64,000 nt of DNA from Flavonifractor sp. An10 (GTDB lineage: Bacteria > Bacillota > Clostridia > Oscillospirales > Oscillospiraceae). Positions 6,583-15,388 of the stretch are shown piece by piece. The translations under genes were made by a program, and so were the position numbers. The notes beneath the pieces are model-generated. The model saw only the letters and a list, made by a program, of their open reading frames with translations. It was not told where the DNA came from and did no database searches. Location: positions 372,001 to 436,000 of the forward strand of contig NZ_NFMB01000002.1 in the NCBI RefSeq assembly GCF_002161215.1, written 5' to 3'. The first letter of the stretch is position 1; each line of letters begins with the position of its first letter.

Positions 6583-7777
6583 ATACCTGCATTTCCCACT
6601 TGCACTTCACTCCGTCCGCCGCCGGCAAGGGCAGCCCCTGCGTCATAGCCTGAGCGGAGGACAGCTTGGAGGAATAGTCAAGGTGGGCATAGATATTTGC
6701 GGTGGTGCTGAAATCGCTGTGTCCCAGCCATTCCTGGATCTGCTTGAGGGGCACCCCATTTGCCAGCAGGAGACTGGCACAGCTGTGTCTTAAATCGTGG
6801 AGACGAATCCGCTGAAGTCCATGCTGCTCCAGATACTCCGGGAATTTGGAGGTCAGGTAGTTGGGGTTGATGCGTTTGCCCAGCTCATTGACAAACACAT
6901 AGCCGTCATAGGAGTAATCGTAGCAGTTGCCGCAGATCCGTTTGTTGTATTCCTGCTCCTCTTTTACCTGCCGAAAATAAGCGGCGAAGCTGCCTACCAG
7001 GGGCAGGGTGCGCAGGCTGGACTTTGTCTTGGCCGATTCCTGCTCCAAAACGTAGGTTTTCCCATCAATGCGTGTGGTGGTCACCGTGTGCTTGATGGTG
7101 ATGGTGCCCCGCTCGAAGTCAATGGCGTCCCACTTGAGGCCAACCAGCTCACCTCGGCGCAGGCCGTAGAAAGCAGCCACCAGTATCGGAAGCTCCATCC
7201 AGGTGCCCTTGAGTACTTCAAAAATCTGCTGGAGCTGCTCTGCGTCCAGAAATTTGGGCTGAAACTCGTTCTTTCTCGGGCGGTCCACCTTGGTGGCCAC
7301 ATTCTGTATGACCAGGTCGGTTTTCAGAGCATATTTCAGCGCCTGATGGATGACGGCATGGTCGTGAAGCACAGAATTCGGCTTGACTGTTTTCAGCCGT
7401 TCTCCATAAAACTGCTGAATATGCCGTGCCTCTAGTCCTCGCAGCGTATATCCCTTTTGCCGGAAATACGGCTCGATCACACTGTGTACGATGTTGGAAT
7501 AGGAGCCATATGTGGCAGGCTTGATCTTGACCCGCACAATGTCCAGCCATTGCAGCAGATAATCTGCAAACAGCATATCCGAGCAAAGCTCATCCGGTTC
7601 CGGCGGGGGCACAAAGCTGGAACGAATACGCAGCAGCTCCGCCTCTGCCTTCCGCTTGTTGCCCTTCTCAGGCAGTCCGGTGGCGTGCCATTTGCTTTTC
7701 CTCTTGCCCTTGTTGTCCTTATAGCTGATGACCACATAATAGTAGCCCTTTTTTACCTGTAAATGTCCTGTTATCAT
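6581..7777 (-). CDS. Tyrosine recombinase (integrase) of the first element
   Basis: 398 residues from ATG 7777, after GGAAAGGAG; the frame remains open further upstream but has no good site there. An N-terminal arm-binding domain is followed by a SAM-like core-binding domain and a catalytic domain with Arg in LRRGELVGLKW, HDLRHSCASLL and GHSDFSTTANIYAH (Tyr nucleophile). These are the R-H-R-Y residues of phage/ICE-type integrases. It lies directly beside the element tRNA and probably acts at the anticodon-loop core. It is clearly related to the second integrase at 24484, with the same start (MITG-LQ), length and ending. Confidence 0.92.
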   Translation of the reverse strand: MITGHLQVKKGYYYVVISYKDNKGKRKSKWHATGLPEKGNKRKAEAELLRIRSSFVPPPEPDELCSDMLFADYLLQWLDIVRVKIKPATYGSYSNIVHSVIEPYFRQKGYTLRGLEARHIQQFYGERLKTVKPNSVLHDHAVIHQALKYALKTDLVIQNVATKVDRPRKNEFQPKFLDAEQLQQIFEVLKGTWMELPILVAAFYGLRRGELVGLKWDAIDFERGTITIKHTVTTTRIDGKTYVLEQESAKTKSSLRTLPLVGSFAAYFRQVKEEQEYNKRICGNCYDYSYDGYVFVNELGKRINPNYLTSKFPEYLEQHGLQRIRLHDLRHSCASLLLANGVPLKQIQEWLGHSDFSTTANIYAHLDYSSKLSSAQAMTQGLPLPAADGVKCKWEMQV

Positions 7778-7896
7778 ATCAATCTCCTTTCCGGGGCGGC
7801 TCCCCACAGGACAGCTTTTTTGATGCAGCCCCATCTTACTCCATAAGCTGCCCACTGTCTACGCTGCGATTTTGTTTGCGGCAGACACTTTCGCCC

Positions 7897-8823
7897 CTAC
7901 CGCTCCCGGCGGTTGCGCTCCCGCTGGCGTTTCAGCAGTTCCAGCCCCTTCAAGATGTCCTGTTTCATCTGCGTGTCGGAATATGTGGCGGGGAAGAATT
8001 TCTTTAACTCTGTCATGGGAAGATGCAGTTGCTCCTGCTGGTTGGCCTTGGGCTTGGAGAGAATCTGCTCCAGATCCTCCTGGGTCAACATCCCCAGTTG
8101 AGAGAGCTTCTTCAGGCTGATGGCCTGACTGTGGGAGGGGGTGCAGTCGAACTGCTCCATACAGGAGAGAAGGCGGGTTTGCTCTTCCTCCGTCAGATAG
8201 GACAGCTCCACGGCTGGACGGAGGGCCATTTTCCCTTCGTCCACCATCGCAAGCAGCGGGGGCACCAGGTGGGTCAGCCGGATATAGCGGTGGATCTGAT
8301 TACGGCTGTCTCCGCTCTCCTTGGCCAGTTCTTCATAGGTATTGAACCTTTTCCCCAGTGGGGAAAAAGTGTGGTCACTGCGGTAGCCCTGACGATTCAG
8401 GACTTCCAGCTTCATCTTGTAGGCAAAGGCTTTTTCACTGGGCAGGATGTGCTCTCTCTGCAAATTGGCGTCCACCATGGCCACCACCGCCTCCTCGTCG
8501 GTCATTTCCCGGACAATCACCGGCATGGTTGTAAGGCCCAGCCGCTCACAGGCAGCCAGCCGCCGATGGCCCGACACCAGCTCATAACCGCCGCCCTCTC
8601 TGGGGCGGGCCAGGCCGGGGGAGATCACCCCCATCTGGCTGATACTCGCCACCATATGGGCCATCTCCTCATCGTCCCGCAACGCAAAGGGATGCAGGGG
8701 AAAAGGGTGCAGCTCTGCCACCGGCACTTCCCGTACCCGCTCCAGCTTGGCGTCGTCCCGCTCGGCCTGGGTGGTGAACAAATCCTCGATGCTCATCAGA
8801 TGTATCTTGTTTTTAACGCTCAT
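7897..8823 (-). CDS. ParB/RepB/Spo0J-family partition protein
   Basis: 308 residues. The N-terminal ParB/sulfiredoxin-like domain has the CTP-binding box ELVSGHRRLAACERLGL (about residues 83-99) and REHILPSEKAFAYKMKLE, then a helix-turn-helix (ELAKESGDSRNQIHRYIRL). No ParA is nearby. Stand-alone ParB proteins like this are usual in Firmicutes mobilizable elements, where they may stabilise the excised circle or regulate. It overlaps the relaxase gene by 11 bp, so the two are co-translated. Confidence 0.88.
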   Translation of the reverse strand: MSVKNKIHLMSIEDLFTTQAERDDAKLERVREVPVAELHPFPLHPFALRDDEEMAHMVASISQMGVISPGLARPREGGGYELVSGHRRLAACERLGLTTMPVIVREMTDEEAVVAMVDANLQREHILPSEKAFAYKMKLEVLNRQGYRSDHTFSPLGKRFNTYEELAKESGDSRNQIHRYIRLTHLVPPLLAMVDEGKMALRPAVELSYLTEEEQTRLLSCMEQFDCTPSHSQAISLKKLSQLGMLTQEDLEQILSKPKANQQEQLHLPMTELKKFFPATYSDTQMKQDILKGLELLKRQRERNRRER

Positions 8824-10189
8824 ATTCGATCCTCCGTTTCTTGTTTTTGTGGAACTGACGGTAGGAGCGCCGCATCTTCTGCTCCAATAAAATCTGCCGT
8901 CTCTTTTCCGGCAGCTGTTCCAGCAGCTGCCTGGCGGTTGCCTGCTGCCGGCGCAGAGTGGAAAGCTCCCGGGTCAGTACCGTGCGCTGCTCTTTCAGTC
9001 CGTCCATCTGTTCACCAGGCTGACACCGCCGCAGTTTGTGATAGATCCCCGTCCGCTGCCGTAGCTTTTCTTCTATTTGGGATTGGACGGAGATAAGAAA
9101 GCCCTCCACATCCTGCGCGCTGTTCAGATGTTCCCGGTGAATCAGCTCGATCTGGCGGGACAGCTGTTCCAGTTTGGCCACCTCCAGCCGCATCATGGGC
9201 GACAACGGCCTTGTCCGGCTTTTTCGGGGAAAAATCCCCAGGAAATAGCAGTAGTGGAGATACAGCGCCCTCAGGCCGGTAATCTTTTTTGCGCTGTGAA
9301 AGCTGCCCGCCATGCGCATCCGTTTGGGCGACCTGGACAAGTTCCGGCGTATCTGCTGATAGGTCCGCCCACAGGCCTCCTTTTTCCGGTAATCCATGGT
9401 GTCAATTCTCTGGATGATCCTCCTGTGGTCGTACTCCTCACCCAGCCGTACCATGCGTACGGCTTTTTTTGCGCCTATGGCTCGAATGGTGGCATACTTG
9501 CGGTGGGGGCTGGCGTTAATGAGATAGCCTTTTTCCTTCATCACCTGGCAGAAGTCAAACCAGCTCCAGGAAATGCCCACCGCCTCATCGATGGCTTGCC
9601 GCATGAGACCGAAGGTTGTGGGCTTGCCCTGTTTTTCCGCAAAGTAGAGGTTGCGGGGCGTCTTGCCGCTGGGATGTTCGATCACCGTCAGATTGTGCTC
9701 CCGGCACAGCTGGTCGGAGATCTCCCGCATCCGATAAAAGGCTCTCTGATTGCAGTTGAACTTTTTTCCATCTGCGAAACTGACCGAGTTGATGACCAGA
9801 TGGTTGTGATAGGTGCCGGTGTTGAAATGGGTGGCCACCAGCACCTGAAACCGATCTCCCCACATTCTCTGGGCCAGCTCCACGCCCAGCTGGTGGCACA
9901 GCTCCGGGGTCACCTCGCCGGTTTTGAAGCTCTGGATACAGTGGTAGGCCACATTGCCACCAGTTTTGTTAAAGTAGCGCTTGGTATACATCATGTCCTC
10001 GTAGGCCTGTTCCCGGCGGCAATGGAGTCCGGTCACATACATGGTCTGCTCCATATTCACTTTCTCCTGGTTGCCGGCATAGTGGAGCACCTGCTGCATA
10101 TCGGAATAGTGTGTCTTCTCCGGGTTTTCGGCATAGCCCACGATACGGCTCAGGCTGTCCTTGATTGCCTTAATCTTGGTGATCCCCAC
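8813..10189 (-). CDS. Relaxase / mobilization nuclease, MOBP-like
   Basis: 458 residues. The N-terminal relaxase domain has an early SLSRIVGYAENPEKT, a GGNVAYHCIQSF block and the metal-binding HFNTGTYHNHLVINSV (about residues 141-156) with the HNH triad. The C-terminal half is charged and helical (LREQRTVLTRELSTLRRQQ), likely coiled coil. Relaxases nick oriT and lead the single strand into a recipient through a T4SS supplied by another element. MobC lies upstream with a 20-bp overlap and ParB downstream; together they form the mobilization operon. Confidence 0.9.
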   Translation of the reverse strand: MGITKIKAIKDSLSRIVGYAENPEKTHYSDMQQVLHYAGNQEKVNMEQTMYVTGLHCRREQAYEDMMYTKRYFNKTGGNVAYHCIQSFKTGEVTPELCHQLGVELAQRMWGDRFQVLVATHFNTGTYHNHLVINSVSFADGKKFNCNQRAFYRMREISDQLCREHNLTVIEHPSGKTPRNLYFAEKQGKPTTFGLMRQAIDEAVGISWSWFDFCQVMKEKGYLINASPHRKYATIRAIGAKKAVRMVRLGEEYDHRRIIQRIDTMDYRKKEACGRTYQQIRRNLSRSPKRMRMAGSFHSAKKITGLRALYLHYCYFLGIFPRKSRTRPLSPMMRLEVAKLEQLSRQIELIHREHLNSAQDVEGFLISVQSQIEEKLRQRTGIYHKLRRCQPGEQMDGLKEQRTVLTRELSTLRRQQATARQLLEQLPEKRRQILLEQKMRRSYRQFHKNKKRRIEYER

Positions 10190-10373
10190 GGTCCACCCCC
10201 TGCTTCAAGTTCCCGAAGCGTTCCATGGGGTGGGGAGCGGAAAGATCTTCCCCCATACCCAGCCTTCTCAGGTAGGCGGAGAGGGAAATGCCGCACCGCC
10301 TCGCCATCCGCTCCAGCCGCTCTTTTTCCTCTTTGGATACCCGCACGTTGATGCCATACGTTCGTTTTCTCAT
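10170..10373 (-). CDS. MobC-like relaxosome accessory protein
   Basis: 67 residues: MRKRTYGINVRVSKEEKERL followed by ARRCGISLSAYLRRLGMG, a ribbon-helix-helix-like DNA-binding layout of the MobC family. Such proteins bind oriT and help the relaxase nick. It is shorter than many MobC proteins but in the right place, directly upstream of and overlapping the relaxase. Confidence 0.82.
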   Translation of the reverse strand: MRKRTYGINVRVSKEEKERLERMARRCGISLSAYLRRLGMGEDLSAPHPMERFGNLKQGVDRGDHQD

Positions 10374-10398
10374 ATCGTTCTCCTTTCTCGGGGGTTAT

Positions 10399-10522
10399 AG
10401 GGGCCGCAGCCCCTCTCGGCGTCTGCCGCCGGCTTTGGTGGGCAACACAAAGCCTATGCTCGCTACCCTCCAGGACACCCCTTCACGGGGTGCCCTGGGC
10501 TGCCCGGGCTACGTTGACCGGC
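10399..10522. other. Candidate origin of transfer (oriT)
   Basis: The non-coding stretch between mobC and the RepA-like gene holds a hairpin AGGGGC-CGCA-GCCCCT (10399-10414) and a longer one, CAGGaCACCCC / GGGGTGcCCTG (10471-10497). oriT of MobC/relaxase elements usually lies just upstream of mobC and carries such inverted repeats next to the nick. The nick site cannot be assigned by eye. Confidence 0.5.
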
Positions 10523-10558
10523 ATGACGGTTATGACGGTTATGACGGCTGTGACGGCT
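10523..10558 (+). repeat. Four 9-bp direct repeats (iteron-like)
   Basis: ATGACGGTT at 10523-10531 and 10532-10540, ATGACGGCT at 10541-10549 and GTGACGGCT at 10550-10558, perfectly head to tail. They straddle the 3' end of the RepA-like gene. Tandem 9-mers next to a replication ATPase and a candidate oriT could bind a Rep or Mob protein, or could be a simple expansion. Confidence 0.65.
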
Positions 10559-11582
10559 CTTTCTCTATGACGGGATTGCTGTCATTTGCGTCATTGCTGT
10601 CATGGGTGAGAGTCAGGCGGAGGATGCGCTCCGAGGCTGTCCGCCGGGTGGAATAGCAGATATTTTCCGGAACCAGAACTCGCTCCCAGTGGCGCACGAT
10701 ATACCGGGTCACCGCATTGGGCGTAACCTCTGTTTCGCCCATCTGCTTCAAAAGCGTTGTGGCGCTTCCCTCATAGCCACCCTGTGCTTTGACAAACTCC
10801 ACCAGCCGGAAAAGAAACGGTGGCACGTCGTCCTTCTGAATTGTAGCTGAATCCTTTCGCTCTACCAGCGTCCAGCGGTAGTTCTCGAAGCGGAGGATAA
10901 GCTGCTGATATTCGATGTCCCGACCGGTTGCCAGGAGGATGGCTTCTTCTTCGGCCCGGTTGCTCTTTTTCAGCAGATATGTGGCATCCGCCGCCCCCAT
11001 CAGGGCTGTGGACCCGGACACCTCGTTAAAGGGGTCTGCGCTGTCGGTGAGCTTGCGCAGGTGATGAACCAGGATCATGCAGAGGTTATGGCGGTCTGCG
11101 ATGGCCTTGAGGGAAGCCATGTCGCCGTAGTCGCTGGCATACATGCTGCCCTTGTTCACCGTGCCATCCCGCACCTTTTGCAGAGTGTCGATGATGACCA
11201 GCCGGGTCTGGGGATAGTCCCTCAAAAAATCCTCCAGTTGCTCCTGTAAGCCGCTCCCCAGCCGCTGACACAGCACCGAAAAGCGGAGGGTTTCTGGTGC
11301 TTCCTCCGTCAGCTGCTGCAAACGGCTTTGAATCCGTGCGTAAGTATCCTCCAGACACAGGTAAAGCACGTCACAGCGATGGGTGGCAAATTCCCACAGG
11401 GGTTCTCCCCGCGCCACCTGCAATGCCAGCCACAGCATCAGCCAGCTCTTGCCGATTTTGGGGGAACCGCACAGGGTATTCAGCCCCTGAGGAATCAGCC
11501 CCTCCACCACAAAGAAGGGGCGCTGCAATGGACTGGTCAACAGGGTGTCCGCATCCATGTACTGAATCTTCTCAACCGGCAT
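10539..11582 (-). CDS. RepA-like AAA/RecA-fold helicase
   Basis: 347 residues. Walker A CGSPKIGKSWLMLWLA (about residues 38-53), Walker B TRLVIIDTLQKV (about 125-136), then LVHHLRK and the SGSTALMGAADATYLL motif, all typical of hexameric RepA/DnaB-like primase-helicase ATPases. The C-terminus is a winged-helix-like region. It probably supports replication of the excised circle. The stop lies within a block of tandem 9-bp repeats. The start overlaps the excisionase-like gene by 11 bp. Confidence 0.85.
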   Translation of the reverse strand: MPVEKIQYMDADTLLTSPLQRPFFVVEGLIPQGLNTLCGSPKIGKSWLMLWLALQVARGEPLWEFATHRCDVLYLCLEDTYARIQSRLQQLTEEAPETLRFSVLCQRLGSGLQEQLEDFLRDYPQTRLVIIDTLQKVRDGTVNKGSMYASDYGDMASLKAIADRHNLCMILVHHLRKLTDSADPFNEVSGSTALMGAADATYLLKKSNRAEEEAILLATGRDIEYQQLILRFENYRWTLVERKDSATIQKDDVPPFLFRLVEFVKAQGGYEGSATTLLKQMGETEVTPNAVTRYIVRHWERVLVPENICYSTRRTASERILRLTLTHDSNDANDSNPVIEKEPSQPS

Positions 11583-11802
11583 GATCCTGCGCCTCCTGCT
11601 CCATCACATAGCGAATGACGCTGACCTTGGGAATCTTGAAGGAGTTGCCGATTTTTATGCCAGCCAGACGGCCGTCATTGATCAGGTGGTAGGCCAGGTG
11701 GCGGCTGATGCCCAGCATGTTCTGGAGCTGGGCCACGGTCACAATGTCCGGATAGTCCGGAAACATCATGTGATAGAGGTCCCGAAGTTCTGATTTCTTC
11801 AT
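11572..11802 (-). CDS. Excisionase-like helix-turn-helix protein
   Basis: 76 residues with a MerR/Xis-type winged helix: VTVAQLQNMLGISRHLAYHLINDGRLAGIKIGNSFKIPKVSVIRYV. Small proteins of this form steer integrases towards excision or control element genes. A related protein accompanies the second integrase (25850-26068), supporting the pairing of each with its own recombinase, although here it lies far from the integrase gene and next to the RepA-like gene. Confidence 0.82.
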   Translation of the reverse strand: MKKSELRDLYHMMFPDYPDIVTVAQLQNMLGISRHLAYHLINDGRLAGIKIGNSFKIPKVSVIRYVMEQEAQDHAG

Positions 11803-11849
11803 AGTGCTTCATCCTTTCATTTTTTGCGCGTGATTAGCTGTTAAAGGGC

Positions 11850-11883
11850 AAAAAAACACAGGCCTTTCGACCTGTGTTTTTTT
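11850..11883. terminator. Bidirectional terminator
   Basis: AACACAGG / CCTGTGTT stem around CCTTTCGA, flanked by A7 on the left and T7 on the right (on the + strand). It sits directly after the sigma-like gene (minus strand) and separates it from the excisionase-RepA operon. Confidence 0.88.
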
Positions 11884-11884
11884 G

Positions 11885-12769
11885 CTATGTATGCCCTTGC
11901 GTATATGCCAGCCATTGTTCTGCCAGCCTGTCCACCCGCTTTTTCACTGCACTGTGGGTGTGGTATCCCAACTGATCTGCAATTTCCTGATAGGTATATC
12001 CATTTTTGCGTAGTTCCAGAATGTGAATATCTCGAGGGGTAAGCTGTTTTATAAAGTCTTTTACCAGCACCTCTGCTACGACTTGTTCCTCTATGTTGGA
12101 CTGATCTGGTTCGGTTGCTCCCTCCATCAGTCCGTCCAGAGATTCCTCCATACGGGGCGCAAAATTCCTGGTGTGGTAGCGTTTCCTTAGAAAATCAATC
12201 TTGGCTGCTGAGTTGACGGATGAATAGTCCTCGTCACAACGGTTTTGCTTTACAACTTCAATAATCTCTTTCATACCATGCTTATCTATCGCTCGTTCTA
12301 CCGTAGTATGCATAATGGTGTTGACCTCATCCATGGTACGGTAGGGATATTCAAATGATCTTGGCCGAGAAAAGAGAAACTGCAAGTTGTAGTCGGAGAT
12401 CTCTGCCAGACAGTTTAGAAAAAGGGGCGTGGCATAGGTCCAGCGATAGATGGGGTCATCCATTGAAAATGCTTCCTTCTTAGCATAGATCCCAAGATGA
12501 GGCCATACCAGAAAGGAAATTGCTTCCATCATCAAATGGATAAACTCCGTATTGAAAATGACTTTTCGGTAATGCTCGCTTTCCAATGCCTTTAGAGCAG
12601 ATCTTGGAATATCACGGCATTCTTTACTTTTAGAGATCATATCCAACGGCAGCAGGTAATAGGCCGGCAAATAGCGCAGAGGGGTGTCATATGGAAAGAC
12701 CATCAAAGAAATCTGAGCGTTTTGTGTGTTGGCCTCTGCACTGGAAGCATTGCCGGGTTGCTGTGTCAT
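11885..12769 (-). CDS. Sigma-70-like regulator with C-terminal region 4
   Basis: 294 residues. The last 60 (QLTPRDIHILELRKNGYTYQEIADQLG...) form a sigma region-4/LuxR-type helix-turn-helix. The first 200 residues do not resemble region 2 and I do not recognise them. Proteins of this kind occur in Firmicutes integrative elements and probably control their genes. Base composition is lower in G+C than the mobilization genes next to it. It is divergent from the R-M operon. Confidence 0.72.
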   Translation of the reverse strand: MTQQPGNASSAEANTQNAQISLMVFPYDTPLRYLPAYYLLPLDMISKSKECRDIPRSALKALESEHYRKVIFNTEFIHLMMEAISFLVWPHLGIYAKKEAFSMDDPIYRWTYATPLFLNCLAEISDYNLQFLFSRPRSFEYPYRTMDEVNTIMHTTVERAIDKHGMKEIIEVVKQNRCDEDYSSVNSAAKIDFLRKRYHTRNFAPRMEESLDGLMEGATEPDQSNIEEQVVAEVLVKDFIKQLTPRDIHILELRKNGYTYQEIADQLGYHTHSAVKKRVDRLAEQWLAYTQGHT

Positions 12770-13151
12770 AAAATCCCTCCTTCATTTTGAGTATTAGCTT
12801 ACCACTCTGCCCCTAAAACGGACTGAAAGTACCAGATTGTTCCTGAATCATGTAAAATTTTTTAGAGCTTATCACTTCATGCGGGAGATTAAAGTCAATT
12901 TTTGTCGAATCAATCTAAAGTAATTATAGATATAGCTGCTTTAACCTAAGATCTTGTGTTCGGACATGAAATTGTATTGTCCTAAATTTTTGTATTTGCT
13001 ATAATAAAAGCATCAATTTCCCGACAAGTTAGCCTAAATGGTTGCCGCTTACAATAGATTTGGAAGCGGTGTGTTGGGAGTCAATATCAGGGATATTGTC
13101 GATTTACTTCCCCAAGTATAAGTATATTTATCGCATAGGAGAACGCTTAAG
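12770..13151. other. AT-rich divergent intergenic region
   Basis: 382 bp between the sigma-like gene (minus) and the defence operon (plus), much more AT-rich than the flanks. It holds the proposed promoter at 12977-13005 and a leader of about 140 bases before the first gene; I saw no convincing riboswitch or terminator in the leader. Confidence 0.6.
12977..13005 (+). promoter_or_regulatory. Promoter of the type III R-M / STAND operon
   Basis: TTGTCC (12977-12982), a 17-bp spacer and a perfect TATAAT (13000-13005). It is the only good promoter seen before the five-gene defence run that starts at 13152. Confidence 0.7.
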
Positions 13152-13586
13152 ATGTTCGATATGAATCAAAAAATAGATTTTCAAGCGCAAGAAAATGCCA
13201 CCAAGATGATAGGGTACGTAAAAAAGGCCTCAGAAATGACCCATATAGTCATCATGGCGGCTCAAAAAGCATCAAAGGCCGTTTCTGCCATTCAAACACA
13301 AGATAAGAGCAGAAAATGGACAGTTTTGCAGGAATATCTGAAAGAATACGGTGCGTTTATCAATCAGACATCCTTACTTACCGGAGTGTATGTCTACCAA
13401 GTAAATGCGGAGTTTTATGCTGAGGTTCATTTGCAGGAGCTTGACCGGCAGCTTCAAATTATGGTTGGAATCGTATACTTGAAAGAGGCGGTTCGTGCTG
13501 CAATCAATGCGACATATAAGGAGTGCCTGAAGAAGCTACTCAAACAGAGTGGGCTATTCACCGAGGCACAGCTAAATCTTTTGTAA
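13152..13586 (+). CDS. Small helical protein before the type III mod gene
   Basis: 144 residues, not recognised. Predominantly helical, with AQENATKMIGYVKKASEMTHIVIMAAQKASKAV near the N-terminus and no Cys-based or catalytic motif. GGAGAACGCTTAAG precedes the ATG, and mod starts 18 bp after its stop, so it is the first gene of the R-M operon. Such lead genes may be regulators or accessory subunits. AT-rich like the rest of the cargo. Confidence 0.7.
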   Translation: MFDMNQKIDFQAQENATKMIGYVKKASEMTHIVIMAAQKASKAVSAIQTQDKSRKWTVLQEYLKEYGAFINQTSLLTGVYVYQVNAEFYAEVHLQELDRQLQIMVGIVYLKEAVRAAINATYKECLKKLLKQSGLFTEAQLNLL

Positions 13587-13604
13587 ATTGAATGGAGAGC
13601 CAAT

Positions 13605-15374
13605 ATGCCAACACTTGAATGGATTGGAAAAGATAAAGTGGTAAACCACCACCAGGAGGTGCCCTACCGGGTGCTGGAGCGCCAGTACAGCTATGATGAA
13701 GCCGGACAGCACGCCGAGGACAATGGCAGCGAAAACATGATTATCCACGGTGACAATCTGGAGGCGCTGAAAGCCCTGCTGCCCCAGTACGAGGGCAAGG
13801 TGAAGTGCATCTACATTGATCCTCCATACAATACCGGCAACGAGGCATGGGTATACAACGATAACGTCAATGACCCCAAGATCAAAAGGTGGCTGGGAGA
13901 AGTGGTTGGCAAAGAGGGCGAGGACCTTTCCCGGCACGATAAGTGGCTGTGCATGATGTACCCCCGCTTGAAGCTGTTGCAACGGCTGTTGGCGGAGGAT
14001 GGAGCTATTTTTATTAGTATTGATGATAATGAATTATACAATCTCAAAGAAATCTGCGATGAAATATTTGGGCCTAACTGTTTTGTATCAAATATATCAT
14101 GGCAAAGAACTTATTCTAAACGGAACGATTCAAAAGGAATTCCAGCAGAGATAGAACATATACTTGTATTTTCCAAGCGAGGCCAATGGATTCCTAAACG
14201 ATTGCAGCGTACTGCCGCAATGGATGAAGGATATAGTAGCCAAGATGGAGACGAGCACGAATGGTCATCTGTTACAATTAGTGCTCCTGGTGCTGCAACC
14301 CACCAAGGAATGGTGTATGCAATACAACATCCGATTACAGGGGAATTACTATATCCACCACTTGGACGCTGTTGGAGCTTTGGGCAGGCACAAATGCTTG
14401 AGTGCATGAATGAATGGACAGATTATGAGTTAAGGATAATTAACGACTATGAGAAAAGATGTGAAATTTGTGGCAGCGATCGAGGAGTTTCAAAAGAAAT
14501 AAATGCGATTATGCTCAAAAAGCCATTTGAAACAGCTCAAGCTGAGGCACTTAATCGATACAATCAAGGAATAAAAAAAGAGCGACCTTGGCCGCTATTG
14601 TACTTTACCGCCAAAGGCAAAGGTGGCTTACGAAGAAAACAGTATCTTGATAAGAGTTCTGGAAAAGTGGCTACAAATCTTTGGCCTCATATTGATGTTG
14701 GTCATACTGGAGAAGCGGCTAATGAGCTATCGGTAATTTTTAATGGCCGTTCTCCTTTTGATACTCCAAAACCATCCCGTCTTATTGAGCGCATCTTACA
14801 AATTGCATCTGATCCTGATTCCATCATTCTTGATTCTTTTGCCGGTTCCGGAACTACCACCCACGCCGTGCTCAACATGAACAAGGCCGACGGCGGCAAC
14901 CGTAAATTCATCCTGGTGGAAATGATGGACTACGCCGACAGCATCACCGCCGAGCGTGTTAAACGGGTAATTGACGGCTATGGAGAGGGCAAAAAAGCCG
15001 TGGAAGGCACCGGCGGCAATTTCAGCTACTATGAGCTGGGTCCTGTACTTCTGCTGCCGAACGGCAACCTCAACGAAGAAGTAGGCCCGCAAAAAATCCG
15101 GGAATATGTCTACTTCATGGAGACCAAAGAGCCCCTGCCCGCCGAACAGCCCATGGACGAGCCTTACTTCATGGGCCTGTGCCGCAACACCGCCTATTAC
15201 TTCTACTATGAGCGGGAAAGCGTCACTACCCTGGACTATGCCTTTTTATCCACCATCCAGACCAAAGCCGAGGGCTACACCATCTATGCCGACCTATGCG
15301 CCATCCCCCAGGAGACGCTGCGCCGCCACAACATCACCTTTAAGAAAATCCCTCGGGACATTGCTCGCTTGTAA
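13605..15374 (+). CDS. mod: Type III restriction-modification methyltransferase (Mod)
   Basis: 589 residues. The beta-class order is seen: catalytic DPPYNTG (motif IV, about residues 70-76) before DSFAGSGTTTHAVL (AdoMet motif I, about 406-419). It methylates adenine N6 in one strand of an asymmetric site and, with Res, forms the R-M complex. The middle segment, about 14000-14850, which includes the target-recognition domain, is clearly AT-richer and uses different codons than both ends, suggesting domain exchange. The TRD contains a CEIC...-type pair of cysteines, unusual for a Mod TRD. Confidence 0.92.
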   Translation: MPTLEWIGKDKVVNHHQEVPYRVLERQYSYDEAGQHAEDNGSENMIIHGDNLEALKALLPQYEGKVKCIYIDPPYNTGNEAWVYNDNVNDPKIKRWLGEVVGKEGEDLSRHDKWLCMMYPRLKLLQRLLAEDGAIFISIDDNELYNLKEICDEIFGPNCFVSNISWQRTYSKRNDSKGIPAEIEHILVFSKRGQWIPKRLQRTAAMDEGYSSQDGDEHEWSSVTISAPGAATHQGMVYAIQHPITGELLYPPLGRCWSFGQAQMLECMNEWTDYELRIINDYEKRCEICGSDRGVSKEINAIMLKKPFETAQAEALNRYNQGIKKERPWPLLYFTAKGKGGLRRKQYLDKSSGKVATNLWPHIDVGHTGEAANELSVIFNGRSPFDTPKPSRLIERILQIASDPDSIILDSFAGSGTTTHAVLNMNKADGGNRKFILVEMMDYADSITAERVKRVIDGYGEGKKAVEGTGGNFSYYELGPVLLLPNGNLNEEVGPQKIREYVYFMETKEPLPAEQPMDEPYFMGLCRNTAYYFYYERESVTTLDYAFLSTIQTKAEGYTIYADLCAIPQETLRRHNITFKKIPRDIARL

Positions 15375-15388
15375 AGGAGAGACGCAAA

